A stretch of 64,000 bases of DNA from NCBI RefSeq assembly GCF_001189235.2, contig NZ_LFIP02000001.1:62001-126000 (forward strand), in the 5' to 3' direction. The notes beneath the pieces were generated by a model. The model searched no databases. It had not been told where the DNA came from and saw only the letters and a list, made by a program, of their open reading frames with translations. The position numbers were made by a program, and so were the translations under genes. The first letter of the stretch is position 1. Every line of letters starts with the position of its first letter. Of this stretch, positions 57,351 to 64,000 are shown in pieces. The stretch comes from Bradyrhizobium embrapense (GTDB lineage: Bacteria; Pseudomonadota; Alphaproteobacteria; Rhizobiales; Xanthobacteraceae).

Positions 57351-57906
57351 ACAGCGGCGCATCGAACTCGATCCGACCGTGTTGCTACGGCTCGGCGCCA
57401 ACATGGAAACCATCGGTCAGGCCTGGCAGGCCGACGTCGATGAATTGAACACGGCACGCGACCAGATCGCGATGCTGAGACGCGAGCTCGACCAGGCGGA
57501 CGACCGCGCGGCCAACTATCAGGCGGACCTCACGGCGACACGGGCAGAAGTCCGGCAGTTGCTCGAGCGGAACGCCTTCCTCGAGGCGCACACCAAGCGC
57601 CTTTTCGACACGGCTCACGATGTCGGCGACAGCATGAAGTCGCTCGCCGAGTCTGCCGTTGACGTCGCGCGCCGAGCGCCGGCAGTGGCGCCGGCCGTCG
57701 CTCCGGTGCGTGCCGACGGCACCACGGCGCCGCGGCCCTCGGTGGTCGCGGCGCCGCCCGGACCCGCGCCGGTTCAGCGGCCGCGCACCTTGGACGATGT
57801 CCGCCGGGAGCAGCTGGCCGCGGCCGACGACGAGGAAGACGGCACCGGCCTGCCGCCGGGCAAACCGCAGTTCCTCAGAACCCCACTTCCAACCGTTGCA
57901 CCGTAG
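57343..57906 (+). CDS. Hypothetical 187-residue coiled-coil protein
   Basis: ATG 57343 (MAEQRRIELDPTVLLRLGAN). Residues about 30-100 form a heptad-rich coiled coil (MLRRELDQADDRAANYQADL); the rest is Ala/Pro-rich. It precedes the SbcC/RecF-like ATPase by 6 bp and may be its partner. A longer frame from 57301 is rejected. Confidence 0.65.
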   Translation: MAEQRRIELDPTVLLRLGANMETIGQAWQADVDELNTARDQIAMLRRELDQADDRAANYQADLTATRAEVRQLLERNAFLEAHTKRLFDTAHDVGDSMKSLAESAVDVARRAPAVAPAVAPVRADGTTAPRPSVVAAPPGPAPVQRPRTLDDVRREQLAAADDEEDGTGLPPGKPQFLRTPLPTVAP

Positions 57907-57912
57907 GTTCGC

Positions 57913-59265
57913 ATGTCCGAGCAAAGGCAAAATTATCGAATTCTCTCATTCCAGATCGAAGGCATCCTCCGTGTAGTTGCGGTTACGATCCGGCCCGATG
58001 GCCGCACGCTGGAGCTCACCGGGCCCAACCGCCAAGGTAAGAGTTCGATCATCGACGCCCTCTGGATGGCGCTGGGCGGCGAGAAGTTCATCCCACAGGA
58101 CCCTATCCATGACGGAATGGACGAAGGCCGCGTGTTGGTCGACCTCGGGGACGACTCCGGCACGAAGCTGAAAGTTACAAGACGCATCAAGCGCAAGGAT
58201 GATGGCTCGTTCAAGCCGAGCTTGACCGTCGAAGATGCGGACGGATCGAAGTTCTCCAATCCGCAGAAGATGCTGAACGACCTGATCGGATCACTCAGCT
58301 ACGACCCGCTCGACTTCATCAACAAGAAGCCGAAGGAGCAGTTTGACCTCCTCAAGTCGTTCGTCTCCGGCATTGATTTTGATGCCATCGCGAAGGCCAA
58401 TGACGCGGACTTCGACGCCCGGACCGTGGTCAACCGCGATGCCAAGGCACTGCGGACCCGAGCCGACGCCATTGTCATCGACCAAACCGCGCCGACCGAA
58501 GCGGTGGACGAGGCCGCGCTCGTGCAGGAGCTCGCCCAAGCCGCCGACAAGAACGGCGCCGTTCAGCGCTTCCGGTCCGATCAGGCGGCGCGCCGGCAGC
58601 GGGCGCAGGAGCGCGACCAGGCCGCCGAACTTGCGCGCCAGCGGATCGACCAACTGCAAGCCGAGATCGAGAAGCTGACCGCGGAGGCTGATGCCGCCGA
58701 GACCGCGGCCGGCGAGATCCGGCTCGAGATCAGCGACGCCGGCGACGAGCCGCCATCGGTCGACACGCAGGAACTGCAAGCCAAGATCACTGCGGCACGC
58801 GAGACGAATGCCAAGGTAGCCGCCGCTGCACGCGCACGCGTCGAGAAGGAGCGGCTCACCAGCGAAGCGGCGGAGCTCGAGGCCAAGTCCGAAGCCCTCA
58901 GCAAGGCGATCGTCGCCCGCGAGACCGAGAAGCAGGAAGCCATTGCCCGCGCCGACATGCCGATACCCGGCTTGTCCTTCGGGGACGGCGTCATCTTGCT
59001 CGACGGTCACCCCCTCGCCCAGGCCAGCCAGGCGCAGAAGCTCGGCCTTGCCGTCGCCATCGCGATGAAGCTGCAGCCGCGGCTCCGCTTCCTGACGACC
59101 AAGCACGCCGCACTGCTGGACGACGAGTCCTGGGCGTCCCTTGTCCGCTTGGCTGACGAGCAGGATCTGCTCGTCATCGCGGAGACCGTCAATTCAAACC
59201 GGCCAACCGCAGTGGTGATCGAAGACGGCCACGTCCGCGGCGCCAAGCAGCAAGCCGCGGAGTGA
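57913..59265 (+). CDS. SbcC/RecF-like AAA ATPase
   Basis: A 450-residue P-loop ATPase of the SMC/RecF class. Walker A GPNRQGKSS is at residues 37-45, followed by a signature region and a long coiled coil (about 200-330). A D-loop/Walker B-like ALLDDESW lies near residue 398. It is short for SbcC. With the exonuclease, annealase and RuvC-like protein it would form a phage recombination system. Confidence 0.8.
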   Translation: MSEQRQNYRILSFQIEGILRVVAVTIRPDGRTLELTGPNRQGKSSIIDALWMALGGEKFIPQDPIHDGMDEGRVLVDLGDDSGTKLKVTRRIKRKDDGSFKPSLTVEDADGSKFSNPQKMLNDLIGSLSYDPLDFINKKPKEQFDLLKSFVSGIDFDAIAKANDADFDARTVVNRDAKALRTRADAIVIDQTAPTEAVDEAALVQELAQAADKNGAVQRFRSDQAARRQRAQERDQAAELARQRIDQLQAEIEKLTAEADAAETAAGEIRLEISDAGDEPPSVDTQELQAKITAARETNAKVAAAARARVEKERLTSEAAELEAKSEALSKAIVARETEKQEAIARADMPIPGLSFGDGVILLDGHPLAQASQAQKLGLAVAIAMKLQPRLRFLTTKHAALLDDESWASLVRLADEQDLLVIAETVNSNRPTAVVIEDGHVRGAKQQAAE

Positions 59266-59270
59266 TCGCC

Positions 59271-59738
59271 ATGTTCGACACCATTCTCCGTTTCTTCCGC
59301 CCTCATCGCTCTTCGCCCTGGGACTCTGCTCCGCCTTGGGCGCTGGAACTGAAGCACATGCAGGAGCGAATTCTGAGAAAAGAGGACCAACAGATGTCTG
59401 CCCAAGACGATCTCAACAACGCGGTTGTCGCGCTGGCTGCCGGCTACGGCAGCCTGCACACCGCCATCCTGCCGGTTCTGCAGGTCATCGCCGACAATGC
59501 AAATGGCAACTCGGTCATCACGCAGGCGGTCGCCAACATCCAGGCGGTGACCGGCAAGATGGCCGACGATGCGGCCGCCCTCACCGCCGCCGTCCCGGCC
59601 GCGACGACCGTCTCGCCGCCGCCGGCGTCGCAGCCGGTCGTGCAGGACCCGCCGTCCATCACGCCGCCGTCGATCGATCCGCCGACTGTCACCGATCCCG
59701 CTGCGACTCCGCCGACCGGCGACGCTTCCGGCTCCTGA
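59271..59738 (+). CDS. Hypothetical 155-residue protein
   Basis: ATG 59271 just after the ATPase stop. The N-terminus is basic and hydrophobic (MFDTILRFFRPHRSS), the middle helical (AILPVLQVIADNANGNSVIT) and the C-terminus Pro/Thr-rich. No family recognised. Confidence 0.62.
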   Translation: MFDTILRFFRPHRSSPWDSAPPWALELKHMQERILRKEDQQMSAQDDLNNAVVALAAGYGSLHTAILPVLQVIADNANGNSVITQAVANIQAVTGKMADDAAALTAAVPAATTVSPPPASQPVVQDPPSITPPSIDPPTVTDPAATPPTGDASGS

Positions 59739-59824
59739 CCGGAAGACGGCTCCTCCCCAACTTGCCGCGCGGGTCTCATCTCGCGCGGCACCTTTCCCGG
59801 GCAATCCGATTGCGAGATCCCAAC

Positions 59825-60148
59825 GTGTCCCTCACCAAGGTCGAACTTCACGTCGAGACGAGGCCGTCAAATCGCGTCCTCAACCTGCTCTGCCAGATCC
59901 TCTTCTGGGTGCTTCTGATTGGAGCGATCGCGGTCTCGCGCCTTTATCTCGGCGGCTCGTTCATAGTTGAGGTGCTGGCCACGATCTTCGCGCTCGTCGT
60001 CCTGGTGCATATCGCCAAGAGGCATTCCGGTGCCGAGATCACGATGTCGGTTTCGGAGGTCGACGCATGGATCCGCGACGGCGCGCCGACCGACGTCAAG
60101 GAATGGCTCGCCGCCAGGTCGGCCAAGGTTGTGGGTGGTCGGCCATGA
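59825..60148 (+). CDS. Two-pass membrane protein, 107 residues
   Basis: A GTG at 59825 gives MSLTKVELHVETRPSN and two hydrophobic helices (about residues 25-43 and 48-66) with a cytosolic charged C-terminus. The stop overlaps the exonuclease ATG. A longer frame from 59336 covers the previous gene and is rejected. Function unknown. Confidence 0.6.
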   Translation: MSLTKVELHVETRPSNRVLNLLCQILFWVLLIGAIAVSRLYLGGSFIVEVLATIFALVVLVHIAKRHSGAEITMSVSEVDAWIRDGAPTDVKEWLAARSAKVVGGRP

Positions 60149-61260
60149 ATGCCGTTGTCAGCCCCGACGTTGCCGCGAGCGAACCGGTGAAATTCGAGCC
60201 CGGCATCTACTTCGGCGTGCCCGAGGACAAATACCACCAGGACACCTCGCTCGGATCCACGAAGCTGAAGGAACTGGTGATCGACCCGATCGAGTACCAG
60301 CACGGCCGCCTGCACGGCGCCGAGCAGAAGGAAACGTTCCAGTTGAAGTGGGGCCGCGCGATCCACTGTCGCGCGCTCGAGGGAAAGCAGTTCTTGGCCG
60401 AGCGCTTCCCGATCGCGCCGGCGCTGGCCGACTATCCGAACGCGCTCGTGACGATGGATCACCTCCGCGAGCACGCCAAGAAGCTGGGCCTGACCAAGGT
60501 CGGTAACACCAAGGCATTGGTGGCCACCGCGATCCGCGAGTTCGACCAGAGCATCCCGATCTGGGACGAGATCATGGCTCGGTTCGAGACCGAGCACGCT
60601 GGCAAGACCATCATTCCGCGTGAGGCGATCGAGCACATCGAGCGCGCCGTGGAATGGATGCAGCGGGAGCCGAAGCTTGCACCCGTCATGGAAGACGGCA
60701 CTTTCACCGCCGGTGCATCGGAGGTCTCGATCTTCTATGTCGAGAACGGCGTCCGGCTGAAAGCCCGCATCGACCACCTGCTGTCACATGCCGTGGTCGA
60801 CCTGAAATCCTTCCGGCCGTTCCTGCAGGAGCGACTGAGGGAAGGTGCCAAGAAGGCGATCTCGCGCATGCGGTACGACCTGCAGGCCGCGGCATACATC
60901 CGCGCGCTGAAGGTCGCCGCCAAGCTGTACGCCGACGGCAAGGTCTTCGATTGCCCCTACTCGCCCGCCTTCCTCGAGTCCGTGTTTGCCGCCTTGTCCA
61001 TCGCGGAGCGCGATCCGCACTCGGCCGAGGCTCTGAAATGGGTCTGGGTGCTGATCAAGGCCTCGGGCGCGCCGCAGCCAGTCGTCGCCGAATTCGATCT
61101 CGGCAGCATGATCTTCCGCCAGGCCGCCGTCGATATCGACGACGCCATCAAGAACTACCGCCTCTACGTCGAGAAGTTTGGCCTTGACCAGGACTGGGTG
61201 CCGGAGCTCCCGGCCGAGGTCTGGGGCGACACCGACTTCCCGTCTTGGGCTTTCACCTAA
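60145..61260 (+). CDS. PD-(D/E)XK exonuclease (RecE/exonuclease VIII-like)
   Basis: The start is the ATG at 60145 overlapping the previous stop. The 371-residue protein has YHQDTSLGSTKLKELV, WGRAIHCRALEG (His74), and the nuclease core RLKARIDHLLSHAVVDLKSF with Asp210, Asp219 and Lys221, followed by MRYDLQAAAYIRAL. This is the layout of the RecE-type 5'-3' exonuclease that resects double-strand ends for a single-strand annealase. Confidence 0.88.
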   Translation: MNAVVSPDVAASEPVKFEPGIYFGVPEDKYHQDTSLGSTKLKELVIDPIEYQHGRLHGAEQKETFQLKWGRAIHCRALEGKQFLAERFPIAPALADYPNALVTMDHLREHAKKLGLTKVGNTKALVATAIREFDQSIPIWDEIMARFETEHAGKTIIPREAIEHIERAVEWMQREPKLAPVMEDGTFTAGASEVSIFYVENGVRLKARIDHLLSHAVVDLKSFRPFLQERLREGAKKAISRMRYDLQAAAYIRALKVAAKLYADGKVFDCPYSPAFLESVFAALSIAERDPHSAEALKWVWVLIKASGAPQPVVAEFDLGSMIFRQAAVDIDDAIKNYRLYVEKFGLDQDWVPELPAEVWGDTDFPSWAFT

Positions 61261-61277
61261 ACCACTGAGGACTGACG

Positions 61278-62747
61278 ATGAATATGATTGTCGACGAGCG
61301 CGACCAAGAACGTCAAACGTTGCCCGCCGTCGTTGTGGAAAGTGCGATGCCGGCGATGCTGCGCGCCGAGATCGACGGTCAGATCGCTACCGCCAAGATG
61401 TATCCGCGGAACGTCTCGCGCGCGATCGGCAACATCAAGAGCCTGGCGACACTCGACGAAGAGACGGCCGCGGAGTCGCTGTACGCGCTCGTCCGCAAGA
61501 AGAAGCAGCAGAACCGCGGCGGTGGTGACTCGACCGATACCGCCAACGCGGCGATCGAAGGACCGAGCATTCGCCTGGCCGAGATCGCGGCCCAATGCTG
61601 GGGCAACTGCCGGATCGAGGCTCACGTCGTCACGGTCAACAAGAAGGACAAGTACGTCGAGGCCGTCGGCACGTTCCACGATCTTGAGACGAACATGGCT
61701 TCGACCGCGACGGTGCGGCGCCGGATCTCGACCTCCAGCGGCAACCTCTTCTCCGAAGACATGATCACAGTCACCGGGAACGCTGCCTGCTCGATCGCGA
61801 AGCGTAACGCGATCCTCGCCGGCATTCCGCGCGGCGTCTATCGGCCCGCCTATCATGCGGCTCGCGAAGTCGTCGCCGGCACCACCGCGACGCTTTCTCA
61901 GAACCGCGACAAGGCCATCAAGGCATTCGCGACCTATGGCGTCACGCCCGATCAGATCTTCGAGGCTCTCGACGTCAATGGAGAGGCCGAAATCCGACTC
62001 GAGCACATCGCAACCCTGCGCGGCATGTTCATGTCGATCAAGAACGGCGAAGCCACGGTCGAGGAGATGTTCGCCAAGGAGAAGCCGTCCCAGGCCGATC
62101 CCGACTACAACCCGTTGGTGAAGAAGGACACCGGCGGTGCCGAACAGCAGGCCGGTGGCGCAGCCGATACGGCCGGCAACGAAGAACGCACCTCAGCTGC
62201 GCAGGAAGGCAGCCAGACCGGTGAGAAGCCGGCCACGGAATCCGCCGCGGCGGAGGCAGCGCATCCATCTGACCATGCGGCGGGACATCAACCCGCGGTC
62301 GGATCGGACAGCGCTGCCACCTCGGCGCAGACGTCGGCGAAGCCAGCCCCCGCCGATGAAGGGACGAGCCAGGAGCGCACCGCCAGCGGCTCGTCCCAAC
62401 CTGATTTGCTGTCCGGCCCAACCTCCGCCCAGGACAGCAAACCGCAGTCGAGCGTTCCCCAAAGCTCGACTGCTGACGGAGCGGATGCGTCCCGTGGCCG
62501 TGGCGCGTCCGCTCCCGATCAGCTTCGCTCCTATCACAGGACCCTCTCCACCATCGAGAACGGCGGCCCGGCCAAGCTCGGGAAGATGTCGCTCGCTTGG
62601 TACAAGGCCAACGGAGAGGCGAACGCCTTCGACGACCTGAATCACCCGAAGGCTGAGAAGATCTTCGCCGCCCATACGGAGCGTCTGACCGGTTCGATCG
62701 ATCTCGCGGCGTGCACCAAGAAGGTCGAGGAGATCATCGCGCGATGA
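61278..62747 (+). CDS. Probable single-strand annealing protein
   Basis: A 489-residue protein in the exonuclease/annealase position. Residues 90-260 (EGPSIRLAEIAAQCWGNCRI, VTGNAACSIAKRNAILAGIP) look like a compact annealase-type core. Residues 290-430 are low-complexity Ala/Ser/Gln, and the last 60 form a small domain. The RecT-like role is an inference from position; the core does not show a definite known annealase family. Confidence 0.6.
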   Translation: MNMIVDERDQERQTLPAVVVESAMPAMLRAEIDGQIATAKMYPRNVSRAIGNIKSLATLDEETAAESLYALVRKKKQQNRGGGDSTDTANAAIEGPSIRLAEIAAQCWGNCRIEAHVVTVNKKDKYVEAVGTFHDLETNMASTATVRRRISTSSGNLFSEDMITVTGNAACSIAKRNAILAGIPRGVYRPAYHAAREVVAGTTATLSQNRDKAIKAFATYGVTPDQIFEALDVNGEAEIRLEHIATLRGMFMSIKNGEATVEEMFAKEKPSQADPDYNPLVKKDTGGAEQQAGGAADTAGNEERTSAAQEGSQTGEKPATESAAAEAAHPSDHAAGHQPAVGSDSAATSAQTSAKPAPADEGTSQERTASGSSQPDLLSGPTSAQDSKPQSSVPQSSTADGADASRGRGASAPDQLRSYHRTLSTIENGGPAKLGKMSLAWYKANGEANAFDDLNHPKAEKIFAAHTERLTGSIDLAACTKKVEEIIAR

Positions 62748-63151
62748 CCATCCTCGATCGCCCGCCGTCGGACTGGAAGCGGCCGGCTATGCCCGTCCGC
62801 ACCAAGCTGGACGTCGTCATCCGACAGGAAGGCAAGTGCAAGCAGACCGGCGAGAAGCTCGGCACGCTCGAAAACACCCGGTTTGATCACCGCCCGGCCC
62901 TCTGGGAGCGACAGTTCGACACCGTGGCGGACGACACGATCCCGCCGGCGAACGACGCCGCATTCATTGATGCGTGCACGGTCGCCGGCCACGACGTCCG
63001 AACCCATGGGAACGGCGCCACGACCGTCGGCTCCGACTCCCATCGTCGCGCGAAGATCAAGCGGATGACCGATCCCAAGCCGGCAAAGCCGAAGCGGAAG
63101 ATCCGCGGGCGGTCGACCTTCCCAAAACGAAAGGTCCGGAGGTTTGGATGA
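62744..63151 (+). CDS. HNH-like hypothetical protein
   Basis: ATG 62744 (ATGA overlap), 135 residues. KCKQTGEKLGTLENTRFDHR, PALWERQFD, and the end HRRAKIKRM resemble the metal-binding pattern of a degenerate phage HNH. Basic C-terminus. A longer frame from 62711 overlaps the previous gene. Function tentative. Confidence 0.6.
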   Translation: MTILDRPPSDWKRPAMPVRTKLDVVIRQEGKCKQTGEKLGTLENTRFDHRPALWERQFDTVADDTIPPANDAAFIDACTVAGHDVRTHGNGATTVGSDSHRRAKIKRMTDPKPAKPKRKIRGRSTFPKRKVRRFG

Positions 63152-63741
63152 ATTCGGCAGCATCAGCATCCCTTGAATTCAGCACGTTGGCTGAGTTGTC
63201 GGCCCACTATCGTCAGGTCCGAGCTCGGTTGCCGGTTGTGGTCCCGCAGTGGCAGCGCGACACGCTGGCGCTGCCCCCGGGTCTTCTCCGCCTGCCGGCG
63301 CCGGCCGCCTTCGCGACCGTCGAGGATATCGTTCCGTCGCAGTTGAGACGGGCGCCGGAGGAAGTTCGGAAGTTGAGCGGCGAAGCCGAGCGCGTGGCGA
63401 TCCGCAGGTCGATCGCCGCATACCGCGCCCTGCTTTGCCAAATGCCGGCGAACCAGCGCCGGGTCAATTTGATCAAGGCTGCGGTCGGTCGCGCTTTCAA
63501 GGTCAGCCAGGACGGCTTCACGCACCATTCACGCCGACACGGCGTGACGCGCATCCGGCAGATCGCGATGTGCCTCTCGAAGCTGCTGACCACGACCAGC
63601 CACAACGAGATCGGCCGCAGTTTCGGCGGTCGCGACCACACCACGGTGCTGCACGCCTACCGCAAGTTTCTGCCGATCGTCGCCGAGGTCATGGCCGAGA
63701 TGAACGACGGTCAACCCTGCCAGATCGGGGGCCAACTATGA
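63148..63741 (+). CDS. DnaA domain IV-like DNA-binding protein
   Basis: ATG 63148 (ATGA overlap), 197 residues. Residues about 128-172 (RRHGVTRIRQIAMCLSKLLT, TTSHNEIGRSFGGRDHTTVL, HAYRKF) match the DnaA C-terminal origin-binding domain. There is no ATPase domain. It could compete with or imitate host DnaA at DnaA boxes, or direct replication from a phage site. Confidence 0.85.
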   Translation: MNSAASASLEFSTLAELSAHYRQVRARLPVVVPQWQRDTLALPPGLLRLPAPAAFATVEDIVPSQLRRAPEEVRKLSGEAERVAIRRSIAAYRALLCQMPANQRRVNLIKAAVGRAFKVSQDGFTHHSRRHGVTRIRQIAMCLSKLLTTTSHNEIGRSFGGRDHTTVLHAYRKFLPIVAEVMAEMNDGQPCQIGGQL

Positions 63742-64000
63742 CGATGACCGACGGATATTTCGCCGATCAGCCGATCGTGCCTGGCGCCGACGTCATCTAT
63801 CGGCCGAAGGGCAACGCCGGTGAGTACGCGCCGCTGGCGACGAACCCCTATCGAGGCTGCGGACACGGCTGCGCCTATTGCTACGTTCCGCCGGCGACGC
63901 ATATCCCGCGGCTGACTTTCGACCAGGGCGCAGTACCGCGACCTGGGTTCATGCAGCGGCTCGACCGCGATATCCGACGCTATCAGGCCGCCGGCGTCTC
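63738..64000 (+). CDS. Radical SAM / SplB-like protein, N-terminal part
   Basis: A frame starting at ATG 63738 runs off the right edge. ATNPYRGCGHGCAYCYVP is the radical SAM CxxxCxxC with the sequence typical of the spore photoproduct lyase-like (Rv2578c-type) group. It is coupled to the DnaA-like gene by ATGA. Could repair or alter DNA, or use tRNA as substrate. Confidence 0.8.
   Translation, partial: MTMTDGYFADQPIVPGADVIYRPKGNAGEYAPLATNPYRGCGHGCAYCYVPPATHIPRLTFDQGAVPRPGFMQRLDRDIRRYQAAGV

Overview
The window is a large piece of a temperate tailed-phage (or prophage) genome from a high-GC alphaproteobacterium, most likely a Rhizobiales host such as Bradyrhizobium or Rhodopseudomonas. The host guess rests on the base composition, on a phage copy of GcrA (a cell-cycle regulator known only from Alphaproteobacteria) and on an alphaproteobacterial-type initiator tRNA. 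The lambda-like tape measure, tail tube and paired tail chaperones point to a long non-contractile tail, with an HK97-type head. No integrase, holin or endolysin is visible; the genome runs past both edges.

Layout. (1) 1-19.6 kb, minus strand: morphogenesis operon. In transcription order it holds small and large terminase, portal, ClpP-type prohead protease, HK97 major capsid protein, connectors, tail tube, four exported or membrane-anchored proteins, two tail chaperones joined by a -1 frameshift, and the tape measure. (2) 20.1-32.2 kb, plus strand: about 25 mostly small orphan genes in mini-operons. Nearly every mini-operon is headed by one of two short repeats at fixed distance from the start codon. 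Repeat A is a hairpin, GCGC-RATNGT-GCGC; repeat B is built on TACGRYYRATTT. This block carries an ArdC-type antirestriction domain and a DUF3560-methyltransferase fusion. (3) 32.2-51.2 kb, minus strand: about 30 tightly overlapping genes for replication and DNA modification. They include a DnaB-like helicase, Toprim primase, sliding clamp, RuvC-like resolvase, four DNA methyltransferases, a PAPS-reductase-like protein, HNH and AP2 proteins, and GcrA. (4) 51.2-54.9 kb: immunity and replication initiation, with a Cro-like protein, a LexA/S24-type repressor and O/P-like initiators. (5) 54.9-64 kb, plus strand: early operon with small membrane proteins, an initiator tRNA, an SbcC/RecF-like ATPase, a PD-(D/E)XK exonuclease, a probable annealase, a DnaA-domain-IV protein and the start of a radical SAM protein.

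How it works together. Five copies of a 17-bp operator (CTGGAA-N5-TTCCAG type) lie in the repressor/Cro gap (three) and in the gap before the early operon (two, one overlapping a sigma70-like -10). One repressor therefore probably silences Cro and both early transcripts. After induction the initiators, primase, helicase and clamp replicate the genome and the exonuclease and annealase recombine it. The many methyltransferases, ArdC and possible base-modification genes would protect it from restriction. The two repeat families upstream of the plus-strand accessory genes are the best candidate here for an undescribed gene-expression system.
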